NCBI GenBank assembly: GCA_013151355.1
Contig: JAADIL010000018.1
Span: 1-32,191, forward strand
Origin: Gammaproteobacteria bacterium
Lineage (GTDB): Bacteria; Pseudomonadota; Gammaproteobacteria; SZUA-152
Direction of reading: 5' to 3'
DNA length: 32,191 nucleotides
The position numbers were made by a program, and so were the translations under genes. The notes under the pieces are model-generated. The model was given only the letters and a program-made list of their open reading frames with translations, did no database searches and was not told where the DNA came from. Of the stretch, positions 17,466 through 26,337 are shown piece by piece; positions within the stretch are counted from its first letter, which is position 1, and every line of letters begins with the position of its first letter.

Positions 17466-17886
17466 AATATACCCATGCCGGATAATTATTACCAGCGATA
17501 AACAACTGGCTCAACATTATAATGAAGACCCCAAAAATGCATTGTCAGCATCCAGCTGCATTACGGTTGAAGAAGGTTTTCTCTTGTTTGAAGAGAAAAG
17601 AAAAATAGAAACGATTATACTTATCAATGGAGAGGGGGAAGAGCTCATTCACTCTCTTGGAAAAAAAACTGGATGGGACAAAAAAAACATGCCTAATATT
17701 GTTCGCATTGAAACATCCGACAGTTATGAAGATACAACAAAAACCATCAATAATGCCATTGCAAAATCATCCCTGCTGCTTTTAGGCCTGGCGACAGGAG
17801 CATGGGTAACATCAGAGGCATGGATAGCGGTAGAGGGAGATATAGGGGGAGGGGGAGAGGAAGGAGGAGGAGACGGGAACGGCTGA
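17458..17886 (+). CDS. Small protein with hydrophobic segment and Gly/Glu/Asp-rich C-terminal tail
   Basis: Overlaps the 3' end of the amidoligase gene; ends ...ATGAWVTSEAWIAVEGDIGGGGEEGGGDGNG. Confidence 0.7.
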   Translation: MNEIYPCRIIITSDKQLAQHYNEDPKNALSASSCITVEEGFLLFEEKRKIETIILINGEGEELIHSLGKKTGWDKKNMPNIVRIETSDSYEDTTKTINNAIAKSSLLLLGLATGAWVTSEAWIAVEGDIGGGGEEGGGDGNG

Positions 17887-17926
17887 ATCAGCATTATTCA
17901 GAGATACTTAACCAGGAAGGGATTTC

Positions 17927-18445
17927 ATGCTTAAAATATCGAAAACAAATTACCTTTGGATAAGAAACAAGCTGGAAGATGACGAGGTTATAGTATGGGT
18001 AGGGAAATTTTCTTCATCATACAAAAAACCGATATTCAGCATCAAGAACCTGTGGCATTTTTTATTTATAACTATTTTTCTTATGTTTTTTTTGCCCGCA
18101 GGATTCGCTATATTCCTGGCTGCCTTATTTTTAATATTATTCAAGTCCACTCAAAAAACAAATAGTATATACATAATTACCAATGCAAGGGCCATTTCAT
18201 TAAATAATACTGAAAAAATAGAATTTATTTCATATTATCCTGATCAAATAAAAAATTTCAAATGGCGAAAAAATGCTGATGGATCAGGAGATATAATTTT
18301 CAAGACAGAATTCCGCCAGGAAAAATTTTGGCGTACAACTGCAATAAAAGAATTTGGCTTTATGAATATTACGAATGTAAAAAGGGTTATGGATTTATTG
18401 GAAAGATTAAGCAAGAGCAATTATCAATATAACTGGAGCGCATGA
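17927..18445 (+). CDS. Small membrane protein, PH-like (bacterial PH domain) fold suspected
   Basis: Two hydrophobic helices then SIYIITNARAISLNN...IEFISYYPDQIKNFKWRKNADGSGDIIF, typical of bPH proteins. Confidence 0.55.
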   Translation: MLKISKTNYLWIRNKLEDDEVIVWVGKFSSSYKKPIFSIKNLWHFLFITIFLMFFLPAGFAIFLAALFLILFKSTQKTNSIYIITNARAISLNNTEKIEFISYYPDQIKNFKWRKNADGSGDIIFKTEFRQEKFWRTTAIKEFGFMNITNVKRVMDLLERLSKSNYQYNWSA

Positions 18446-18455
18446 TATAAACTAT

Positions 18456-18580
18456 GAATGGAAATCAAATAACTCAATACAGATGGAATTCTGGCTGTTT
18501 AAATATTTTGTGACTGAATAACAGGTGAAGACGTCCTGAGGCAAGGGTACCAACTGTATGAGTTATTTAATTTTCATTCC
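18456..18580. mobile_element. Internally deleted MITE of the same family as 6406-6581
   Basis: GAATGGAAATCAAATAACT ... AGTTATTTAATTTTCATTCC, 125 bp; CAACTGTATGAG and GGTGAAGACG internal matches. Confidence 0.7.
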
Positions 18581-18689
18581 CGGGTCTGTCTTTTCCGATG
18601 CACAATATCCGAAAATTATAAAACACCAATAACATACCCCCGGCCTTTCTAAAGTGACAACGATTCATTTTTCCGTCAGGAAGTAAAAA

Positions 18690-19946
18690 ATGTCGAAAAC
18701 AATAATAAAAAATAACCAGCCCACCCTGTTCGCGATCATCTTGCCTGGAATCCTCATTGCTGCCACCGGTGTCGGGGCCGGTGATTTGGCAACTGCCAGT
18801 TTTGCGGGAAGTCAATTGGGTCTGGCCATTTTATGGGCTGTTGTGGTCGGTTCTGTTTTCAAGCTCGTACTCACAGAAGGATTGGCACGCTGGCAACTTG
18901 TCACCGGACAATCTCTGTTAGAAGGGCTGGCGCAGCGCCTTGGGCCCATTTTTGCCTGGCTGTTTCTACCTTATTTGTTGCTCTGGTCATTCTTTGTCGG
19001 CTCAGCGTTAATGAGCGCATGCGGCGTAACGTTGCATGCCTTGTTTCCCCTGTTTGAGGATGGCGCTCAAGCCAAAGTCGTATTCGGTATCGTTAGCAGC
19101 CTGGTGGGACTGGGACTGGTCTTGCTGGGCGGTTTCAAATTATTTGAAAAAATTATGGCGTTCAGCATCGCTGTTATGTTTGCTGTCGTACTGGTCACCG
19201 CTGCCCTGTTATGGCCGGGAATTGACGGGGTGATACAGGGACTTGTTGTGCCCGGTATTCCTGATGCGGACGGCAAGGGTATTGCGTGGACTGTTGCACT
19301 GATTGGTGGTGTGGGTGGCACGCTGACAATCCTTTGTTACGGTTACTGGATACGGGAAAAAAATCGTGACTCTGTTGAACATATCCGCACCTGTCGCATC
19401 GATTTGGCAACCGGTTATTTACTGACAGCAGTGTTTGGCATTGCCATGGTGATTATCGGCAGCCAACTGGATTTAAGCGGTAAAGGTGCCGGGTTAATGG
19501 TTACACTGGCCAATACCCTGGAACAATCACTGGGTGAAACCGGACGCTGGTTATTCCTGATCGGAGCCTTTGGCGCGGTGTTCAGCAGTTTGTTTGGTGT
19601 ATGGCAAGCGGTACCTTATTTGTTTGCCGACATTTATCGACTGTTCATTAACCGGCAGACTGGAGCAACCACTGTCGATACCCGTGGCTGGCCTTATCGT
19701 GGTTATTTATTTGCCCTGGCAATTGTCCCCATGCTCGGGCTGATGATGGATTTTAAACAAGTTCAGCAATTTTACGGTATTGTCGGTGCTGCATTTTTGC
19801 CTTTATTGGCTGTTGCGCTATTGATTATGAATGGCAGTCGCGCACGGTTGGGACAATATAGCAATAACTGGTTCAGTCATATTTCACTCAGTGCCACGGT
19901 GTTATTTTTTGCGGGAATGGCATGGATGAAGTGGAGTGCCTGGTGA
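18690..19946 (+). CDS. NRAMP-like (SLC11-related) membrane transporter
   Basis: PGILIAATGVGAGDLATASFAGSQLG (TM1), WTVALIGGVGGTLTILCYGYWIRE (TM6), 11-12 TM pattern. Confidence 0.85.
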   Translation: MSKTIIKNNQPTLFAIILPGILIAATGVGAGDLATASFAGSQLGLAILWAVVVGSVFKLVLTEGLARWQLVTGQSLLEGLAQRLGPIFAWLFLPYLLLWSFFVGSALMSACGVTLHALFPLFEDGAQAKVVFGIVSSLVGLGLVLLGGFKLFEKIMAFSIAVMFAVVLVTAALLWPGIDGVIQGLVVPGIPDADGKGIAWTVALIGGVGGTLTILCYGYWIREKNRDSVEHIRTCRIDLATGYLLTAVFGIAMVIIGSQLDLSGKGAGLMVTLANTLEQSLGETGRWLFLIGAFGAVFSSLFGVWQAVPYLFADIYRLFINRQTGATTVDTRGWPYRGYLFALAIVPMLGLMMDFKQVQQFYGIVGAAFLPLLAVALLIMNGSRARLGQYSNNWFSHISLSATVLFFAGMAWMKWSAW

Positions 19947-19951
19947 CTGTC

Positions 19952-20015
19952 AGGAATGGAAATTGAATAACCTGGTATCATAATATGACGCACACGTGAC
20001 ATCTCAATCGCTACG
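19952..20015. repeat. Solo ends of two MITE families side by side
   Basis: AGGAATGGAAATTGAATAACCTGG (family-1 end) then CACACGTGACATCTCAATCGCTAC (resembles the family-2 end at 28346-28375). Confidence 0.5.
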
Positions 20016-20045
20016 GATATATGAATATTAAAAAGGAAAAAATTG

Positions 20046-21044
20046 ATGAATGTTTCAGCTCCTGACTCGGGATATGAAAGAATGTTTGCACCAGACCAGT
20101 TAACCGTCGGTATTTTCTTCGCCATCGAAAGTTATTCTGGCAGTATTCCGAAGATGGAAAACCAGGTCGCACTGGCAAAACGGGCTGAGGCGCTGGGGTT
20201 TGCCGCATTATGGTTCCGGGATGTTCCCTTGCACGACCCAAACTTTGGGGACGTCGGGCAGATTTATGATCCCTGGGTATACCTGGGTTATATTGCTGCA
20301 CAAACTTCCAGCATCGCACTGGCAACCGGCAGCATCGTTTTTCCATTAAGCCATCCCATCCATCTTGCCAAAGCGGCGGCGTCAATCGATACCCTGTCCG
20401 GGGGACGTCTGGTTTTAGGAATCGCCTCTGGCGACAGGCCTGTCGAATACCCTTCATTCGACATTGATTTTGCTACTCGCGGAGAGCGCTTCCGCGAAAC
20501 CCTGCGCTACTTCAGGGAAATCCTTGATAATTCATTCCCGACCATTGATTCTCCTCTGGGCGATTTAAAGGGTGTTGATCTACTTCCCAAACCTTATCGT
20601 GAACACATCCCCGTACTGATTACAGGGCACAGCCAGCAGAGCCTTGAATGGATCGCGGAAAATGGTGACGGCTGGATCACTTACCCGCGAAATCTTGAAT
20701 ACCAAAAAGACATGGTTAGCAAGTGGCGTCAGCTGACACAAGATGCTCCGGGTGGCTTTAAACCTTTTTCCCAGTCTTTGTATATTGATCTGACCGAAGA
20801 CCCGAACACACCACCGGTACCCATACATCTTGGATTTAGATCAGGTCGTAATCATTTGATTGAATTCCTCGGCGCATCTCGTGAGGCGGGTGTAAATCAT
20901 GTCGTTTTAAATCTTAAATATGGAACAAGGCCCGCTGAAGATGTACTCGAAGAAGTCGGTCAGGACGTTTTACCTTTCTTTCCTTCCCTGTGCCAGGAAG
21001 TGTTTTCAGTGAACAAGGCACAGACTATTGTGCCTGATGAATAG
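20046..21044 (+). CDS. LLM-class (luciferase-like) flavin-dependent oxidoreductase
   Basis: ALAKRAEALGFAALWFRDVPLHDP, TSSIALATGSIVFPLSHPIHLAKAAASIDTLSGGRLVLGIASGDRP. Confidence 0.9.
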   Translation: MNVSAPDSGYERMFAPDQLTVGIFFAIESYSGSIPKMENQVALAKRAEALGFAALWFRDVPLHDPNFGDVGQIYDPWVYLGYIAAQTSSIALATGSIVFPLSHPIHLAKAAASIDTLSGGRLVLGIASGDRPVEYPSFDIDFATRGERFRETLRYFREILDNSFPTIDSPLGDLKGVDLLPKPYREHIPVLITGHSQQSLEWIAENGDGWITYPRNLEYQKDMVSKWRQLTQDAPGGFKPFSQSLYIDLTEDPNTPPVPIHLGFRSGRNHLIEFLGASREAGVNHVVLNLKYGTRPAEDVLEEVGQDVLPFFPSLCQEVFSVNKAQTIVPDE

Positions 21045-21269
21045 ACACAGAAGGTCAACCTCAGGGACGTGCACATAATAACTGTGGTATCAATTCAACA
21101 CACGGAAAATAAACCATTAATTTCGTGCGCATCCCTCTGGGCAAGCATCTGAGCCAACCCGGCAACAATCATCCTGCCAGTTGCCAGTTCCCTCGAAACC
21201 CGCCAGAATATCAACCCGTTTGAACAGATTCCATTGTAAAGTCGGCCCAAAAATAACACAGGTAACCTC

Positions 21270-22550
21270 ATGACACGTTCCCACGACCTCTTCGTTGCAG
21301 CCCAAACCCACATCCCCGGCGGCGTTAATTCGCCCGTACGTGCCTTTCGTGGTGTGGGCGGCGACCCGGTGTTTTTCAAATCCAGTGAAGGTGCTTACAT
21401 CATCGATGAAGACGACAAACGCTACGTAGACTATGTGGGCTCCTGGGGGCCAATGATTGTTGGCCATTCTCATCCCGAAGTCATCAAAGCCGTACAGGAC
21501 ATAGTGGCCAATGGCCTGGGTTTTGGTGCGCCGACGGCCATCGAAACCGTCATGGCCGACCGGGTTTGCGAGCTGGTGCCTTCCATGGACATGGTGCGCA
21601 TGGTCAGCTCTGGCACCGAAGCCACCATGAGCGCGATTCGTCTGGCGCGCGGTTTTACCGGCCGCGACAAAATCGTCAAGTTTGAAGGCTGCTATCACGG
21701 CCATGCCGACTCGCTGCTGGTGAAAGCAGGCTCCGGAGCACTAACGCTTGGCGTACCCACCTCACCGGGTGTGCCCGCAGCACTGGCTTCGGAGACCATT
21801 ACTCTTACCTACAATGACATCGATTCGGTAAAAACGGCTTTCGCCGAAGTGGGTAAAGACGTGGCCTGTATCATCGTCGAGCCGGTGGCAGGCAACATGA
21901 ACTGCATCCCGCCCGCGCCCGGCTTCCTCGAAGGTCTGCGTGAAATCTGTGACGAATACGGCAGTGTGCTGATTCTTGACGAGGTGATGACCGGCTTCCG
22001 TGTCTCCCTGGGCGGCGCACAACAGCACTACGGCATCACACCTGATCTCACCACACTGGGCAAGGTCATCGGCGGCGGCCTGCCAGTGGGCGCTTTCGGT
22101 GGCAAGCGTGCCATCATGGAACACATTGCACCACTGGGTCCGGTGTATCAGGCCGGTACTTTATCCGGCAACCCCGTATCCATGGCCGCCGGACTCAAAA
22201 CCCTGGAACTGATTTCCGCACCCGGTTTTCACGACGGACTCAGCAACGCTGCGACCCAACTCTGTGAAGGACTGAAAGCACGTGCCAAAACCGCCGGTAT
22301 CCCGCTGACCACCAACCAGGTCGGCGGCATGTTCGGTTTCTTTTTTACCGAAGAAGAAACCGTCACCAACTTCGCGCAGGTTTCCGCCTGCGATATCGAG
22401 CGCTTCCAGAAGTTTTTCCACGGCATGCTGGACGAAGGCGTGTATCTGGCACCGTCTGCCTACGAAACCGGATTTGTCTCCGCCGCCCATGGTGAAGCCG
22501 AAATCACTGCCACGCTGGACGCGGCAGAAAAAGTGTTCACCACTCTGTAA
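21270..22550 (+). CDS. hemL: Glutamate-1-semialdehyde 2,1-aminomutase
   Basis: [85 protein letters not shown]. Confidence 0.97.
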   Translation: MTRSHDLFVAAQTHIPGGVNSPVRAFRGVGGDPVFFKSSEGAYIIDEDDKRYVDYVGSWGPMIVGHSHPEVIKAVQDIVANGLGFGAPTAIETVMADRVCELVPSMDMVRMVSSGTEATMSAIRLARGFTGRDKIVKFEGCYHGHADSLLVKAGSGALTLGVPTSPGVPAALASETITLTYNDIDSVKTAFAEVGKDVACIIVEPVAGNMNCIPPAPGFLEGLREICDEYGSVLILDEVMTGFRVSLGGAQQHYGITPDLTTLGKVIGGGLPVGAFGGKRAIMEHIAPLGPVYQAGTLSGNPVSMAAGLKTLELISAPGFHDGLSNAATQLCEGLKARAKTAGIPLTTNQVGGMFGFFFTEEETVTNFAQVSACDIERFQKFFHGMLDEGVYLAPSAYETGFVSAAHGEAEITATLDAAEKVFTTL

Positions 22551-23641
22551 TGCCTGTCCTGGCACGAAAAAAACCGGCATCGACATGGATGCCGGTACAG
22601 CTGACTCTGATACTGGGCGTCGCGCTCGTCGGCCACCCGGTGCTGGCCGATCCCGTCCCGGTAGTCAGCAAGCCCTTCTCCACATTGGCCATTTACCCAC
22701 AACGCCGTGCTCCCGCCACCGTGGTCAGTGACAACCACAGTCGTATCAGTGCCGAGATCAGCGCCCGTATTCTCGACATTCCCGTGCGCGTGGGCGAGCG
22801 TGTAAAACAAGGCACATTGTTGCTACGTCTCGAGCAAGAGGATTTTAAACTGACGCTGACACGCGAAAAAGCCGCTCTAACGGCATTAAAAGCAAAACTG
22901 GAACTGGCAGAATACGAGCTCAAACGAGCCCGCTCACTATCAAAAAAACAGGCCGTTTCCGAACAATTGCTCAAACAACGGGAAACCGACCGCGACGCCC
23001 TTCTGGCCGAAGAACAAGGGCAGCAAGCTGCCAGAGCGCAAGCCCAGCGACAAATCGATAAAACACAAATCCGTGCACCATTTAATGCCGTCATTGTCGA
23101 ACGTCTTGCCCAGACAGGCGAACTTGCCAGCCCCGGCACCGCCCTGCTGCGCATCATCGACACCGACAACCTTGAACTGGCGGCCAAATTAAGCCCTCAG
23201 CAAACCCGTGACCTGGAACATTCATTCGCAGCAGAAAATACCAGCACTGTCAGCAACGCTATAGAATTTGTCAGTGCGGGACAGCGTTATGCACTCACAT
23301 TGCGTACCATTACCCCGGTACTGGACACCCGGGCCCGCACTCGGGAAGCCCGCCTGCGTTTCACGGATAAAAACCCCCTGCCTGGTGCCACCGGTCAACT
23401 GGTCTGGTCACCGCAACAAGCCAGTCTGCCAGCAGACCTCATCAGCCAGCGAGACGGCAAACTCGGCGTATTTGTTCAGGCAGACAACAAGGCCCATTTT
23501 ATAGAACTGCCCCGGGCCAAAACTGGCCAGCCCGTCATCAGCAAACTGGAACCAGGCACCCTCATCATCACCAAAGGCCGTTACCGCTTGCGGGATGGTG
23601 ATACGATTTCCCGAACCAATACCGATGTAGCCGTACCATAG
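22550..23641 (+). CDS. RND efflux periplasmic adaptor (HlyD/AcrA-like)
   Basis: ISAEISARILDIPVRVGERVKQGTLLLRLEQEDF, coiled-coil hairpin, QIRAPFNAVIVERLAQTGELASPGTALLRIID. Confidence 0.93.
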   Translation: MPVLARKKPASTWMPVQLTLILGVALVGHPVLADPVPVVSKPFSTLAIYPQRRAPATVVSDNHSRISAEISARILDIPVRVGERVKQGTLLLRLEQEDFKLTLTREKAALTALKAKLELAEYELKRARSLSKKQAVSEQLLKQRETDRDALLAEEQGQQAARAQAQRQIDKTQIRAPFNAVIVERLAQTGELASPGTALLRIIDTDNLELAAKLSPQQTRDLEHSFAAENTSTVSNAIEFVSAGQRYALTLRTITPVLDTRARTREARLRFTDKNPLPGATGQLVWSPQQASLPADLISQRDGKLGVFVQADNKAHFIELPRAKTGQPVISKLEPGTLIITKGRYRLRDGDTISRTNTDVAVP

Positions 23642-23661
23642 ATATCATCCGGTTCAACTCA

Positions 23662-23853
23662 TCATGCAGCCCGTACCATCGGATCACGACAATCCACGTA
23701 ATCGGCCGACTCGTTTCCCTGAATCTGCACAAGATACCAGTCCCGACACACCTGCTGCGCCTCCTCAACACTGGTAAACGTCCACAACACCGTGCCATTA
23801 TCCGCCATTAACGTTGCCGTTTTATTCGGCCATTCTCTGATAAAAAAAGTCAT
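23662..23853 (-). CDS. Small hypothetical protein
   Basis: 63 aa MTFFIREWPNKTATLMADNGTVLWTFTSVEEAQQVCRDWY...; GAGAGA upstream of the ATG. Confidence 0.5.
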   Translation of the reverse strand: MTFFIREWPNKTATLMADNGTVLWTFTSVEEAQQVCRDWYLVQIQGNESADYVDCRDPMVRAA

Positions 23854-23961
23854 TGTTAATTTCTCTCTCAGTTGTAGTGACGCAACCGATTTTGGGGATA
23901 TAACATGAACCTTTCATTGCGGTTATATGAATGTTCTGTGAAAAATAGCCTGGAGCATTAC

Positions 23962-24486
23962 ATGAAAAAACAACACCTTTTAATAGCTATCTACCTGTTC
24001 CTGATTGCCAACTCACCAGCCTGTGCCGACACGAATAACCCGATAAAAAGCACTTTGAATATGTCGGTATTTCCCGGCTTTGAAACCGGCAAAAACAAAA
24101 CTGATATCATGCTCACTGGCTATAAATACCAGGCAACTGAGGGCGCAACAATAAAACCGGGCATATCATTTTATTCTGAACTACCCGCCATTGTTAAACC
24201 ACTATTACAGCATGACAAACCAAACCAGCTCAGCAACAAAACTCTTGGCAACTATATGGCCAAAACAAAAATTTCACTTGAAAAGAATAGCAATGCAAAA
24301 ATAATCAATAGCGAAGATGAGATTTATGTCACTCTGCTTGCCCAAGGTGATTTTACCCATGATGGAATCGAGGATTTATTGATTAAAACCGAATGGTACG
24401 CTCGTAAAATATTTGGCAAACATGCTGATTTGTTGATATTAACCAGTATTAACCAGGACATCCAAAAAAGTGCTGATCAATATTGA
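23962..24486 (+). CDS. Secreted hypothetical protein
   Basis: Signal peptide MKKQHLLIAIYLFLIANSPACADT; DFTHDGIEDLLIKTEWYA segment. Confidence 0.55.
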   Translation: MKKQHLLIAIYLFLIANSPACADTNNPIKSTLNMSVFPGFETGKNKTDIMLTGYKYQATEGATIKPGISFYSELPAIVKPLLQHDKPNQLSNKTLGNYMAKTKISLEKNSNAKIINSEDEIYVTLLAQGDFTHDGIEDLLIKTEWYARKIFGKHADLLILTSINQDIQKSADQY

Positions 24487-24675
24487 TTGGAAGTTAAATT
24501 CAATGTGAATTAAGCACTAAATCATTCTATTAGCGCTTTTTACTGAAAACACACTCATTCCGGCATGCTTTTAGCCGGAACCCAGGAGTTTAAACATCCG
24601 GACAAGCACCTCATAATACATCAAAGGGCTATATTATAGTGGTGCTGAATAGTGGCGCTGATAAAATGACGTGTT

Positions 24676-24745
24676 ATAAACGCAAAGGTCGCAAAGACGC
24701 AGAGAACGCAAAATGTACTCTTTTTCTTTGCCATCTCTGCGTTAA
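24676..24745. repeat. Imperfect inverted repeat of the AACGCAAAG...CTGCGTT type
   Basis: aacgcaaaggtcgcaaagacgcagagaacgcaaa ... tttgccatctctgcgtt. Confidence 0.5.
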
Positions 24746-24766
24746 ATACTCATTGTTTTTAGGTAA

Positions 24767-24943
24767 GGAATGAAAATTAAATAACTTATACAAGTGGCGC
24801 TCTGATTTGGTCCGTATTCGTTCGTTCTGATTGAGCAAAAGTGCAGAAATAGTTGCTCTATTTCGAGCTTTTGTGATTGAAGAACCGGTGAAGACGGGCT
24901 GAAGCAGAGATGCTAATTGTATGAGTTATTTAATTTCCGTTCC
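24767..24943. mobile_element. MITE-like element, 177 bp (family 1)
   Basis: GGAATGAAAATTAAATAACTTA ... AGTTATTTAATTTCCGTTCC; body nearly colinear with 6406-6581. Confidence 0.8.
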
Positions 24944-24976
24944 TGAGGGTGTCTCAGGGTGAAAAACCTTTTACCG

Positions 24977-25044
24977 TAGGGTGGGCATGCTTTTTTGCCC
25001 ACGCGGATGCGAAATCAACGCGTGGGCACAAACTACGTGCCTAC
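24977..25044. repeat. GTAGGGTGGGCA...GCCCACGCG hairpin repeat
   Basis: gtgggcatgcttttttgcccacgcgg followed by cgcgtgggcaca. Confidence 0.5.
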
Positions 25045-25164
25045 ACTGCTTTCTGTTGTTGAGTTTTATAAAATAAGGAACGTGCATGAAACCCCAAACG
25101 CTATGGGTATATATATTTGGCAGCCCTGAAATAATTGTGAAAATTCTGTGATAACAAGGCCACT

Positions 25165-25998
25165 ATGAAATCTGAAACATCTTTACGCACCCGCGCTGGC
25201 ATATGGATTGAATCAAAACCGGTTCAACATCTGATTATTGGTCTGATTGTGTTAAATGCGATTAGCCTGGGGATGGCAACTTCCGATACGCTTGAGGCAG
25301 AATATGGCTATTGGTTGAATCTTTTTGATAACGCGGTGCTGGTGGTGTTCGTCCTTGAAATTGCCACGAAACTCTTCGCCTTCAGAGGGCGGTTTTTCAG
25401 CAGCGCGTGGAATGTATTTGATTTCCTGATTGTGGCCATCGCCCTGGTTCCCACCAGTGGGCCACTTGAAGTGCTGCGTGTGTTGCGCATCCTGCGTGTA
25501 CTGCGCCTTATTTCGCTCATTCCACAACTGCGTGTGGTTGCCGAGGCGCTGTTGGGGGCGATTCCCGGCATCGCATCAGTGGCAGGTTTGTTGTCCATTA
25601 TTTTTTATGTGTTTTCGGTAATGGCGACAGAACTGTTTGGTAGCGATCACCCTGAATGGTTTGGCTCATTGGGGGGTTCCATGTATACCCTGTTTCAGGT
25701 GATGACTCTGGAGAGCTGGTCAATGGGTATTGTCAGACCGGTGATGGAAACTCACGCCTATGCGTGGGCATTTTTTATTCCCTTTATTTTAATCGCCACC
25801 TTCACTATGCTGAATCTGTTTATCGCCATCATCGTTGATGCAATGCAGAGTGTGCAGGCCAGAAAAACCAAACAGGATAAAGAGGCTATCGAAGAAGTGG
25901 TACAAACCGAACACCAGCAGCTAAGCGAAGAAATCAGGGGTTTGAAACAGGATATCAATGAGCTGAAATTACTGCTACGAAAGAATCATAAACCCTGA
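25165..25998 (+). CDS. Bacterial voltage-gated sodium channel (NaChBac/NavAb-like)
   Basis: S4 LEVLRVLRILRVLRLISLIPQLRVV; selectivity filter TLESWSMG; C-terminal coiled coil. Confidence 0.93.
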   Translation: MKSETSLRTRAGIWIESKPVQHLIIGLIVLNAISLGMATSDTLEAEYGYWLNLFDNAVLVVFVLEIATKLFAFRGRFFSSAWNVFDFLIVAIALVPTSGPLEVLRVLRILRVLRLISLIPQLRVVAEALLGAIPGIASVAGLLSIIFYVFSVMATELFGSDHPEWFGSLGGSMYTLFQVMTLESWSMGIVRPVMETHAYAWAFFIPFILIATFTMLNLFIAIIVDAMQSVQARKTKQDKEAIEEVVQTEHQQLSEEIRGLKQDINELKLLLRKNHKP

Positions 25999-26001
25999 CA
26001 A

Positions 26002-26017
26002 GGAACGTGCACGTTCC
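26002..26017. repeat. Perfect palindrome GGAACGTGCACGTTCC
   Basis: Self-complementary 16-mer directly after the channel stop; related AGGGACGTGCACGTTCCT at 27989-28006 and GGGACGTGCAC at 21064-21074. Confidence 0.7.
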
Positions 26018-26058
26018 TTATGGATCAACAGAATGCTTTGGGAGTGGAAAATAAACGA

Positions 26059-26079
26059 CCCCGCAGCAAGCTGACGGGG
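26059..26079. repeat. REP-like unit CCCCGCAGCAAGCTGACGGGG
   Basis: Identical to the unit at 5897-5917. Confidence 0.7.
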
Positions 26080-26093
26080 AATCTCCATTCCTT

Positions 26094-26301
26094 AGACGTG
26101 CACGCAATAACATCCCGATCTTGCATCTCATCTTCAGCCCGTCTTTGCCCGTTCTTCAATCACAAAATCTCGGAATAGAATGACTATTCCTGTACTTTTG
26201 TTCAATCAGAACGAACACCAACAGTAGGCGCTTTAGGCGAATACAGACTAAATATGAGCGCCAGATCGGGATGTTATTACGTGCATTACGTGCACGTCCC
26301 T
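26094..26301. mobile_element. MITE-like element with GTGCACG-type ends and a family-1-like body
   Basis: ACGTGCACGCAATAACATCCCGATCT left, AGATCGGGATGTTATTACGTGCATTACGTGCACGTCCCT right; interior is the reverse complement of the 24767-24943 body (TTCAGCCCGTCTT..GTTCTTCAATCACAAAA..AATCAGAACGAA). Confidence 0.75.
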
Positions 26302-26337
26302 TAACCAGCAAGGGTACACAAAAAAGAGACAAAAAAA

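Noticed and set aside
15945-17886. Classical lasso peptide cluster
   Set aside because: The amidoligase resembles McjC-type architecture, but no McjB-type protease, RRE protein or typical precursor with ABC exporter was seen, so it is kept only as speculation.
21117-21704. 195-aa minus-strand ORF overlapping the hemL start
   Set aside because: Antisense shadow of hemL with low-complexity translated sequence.
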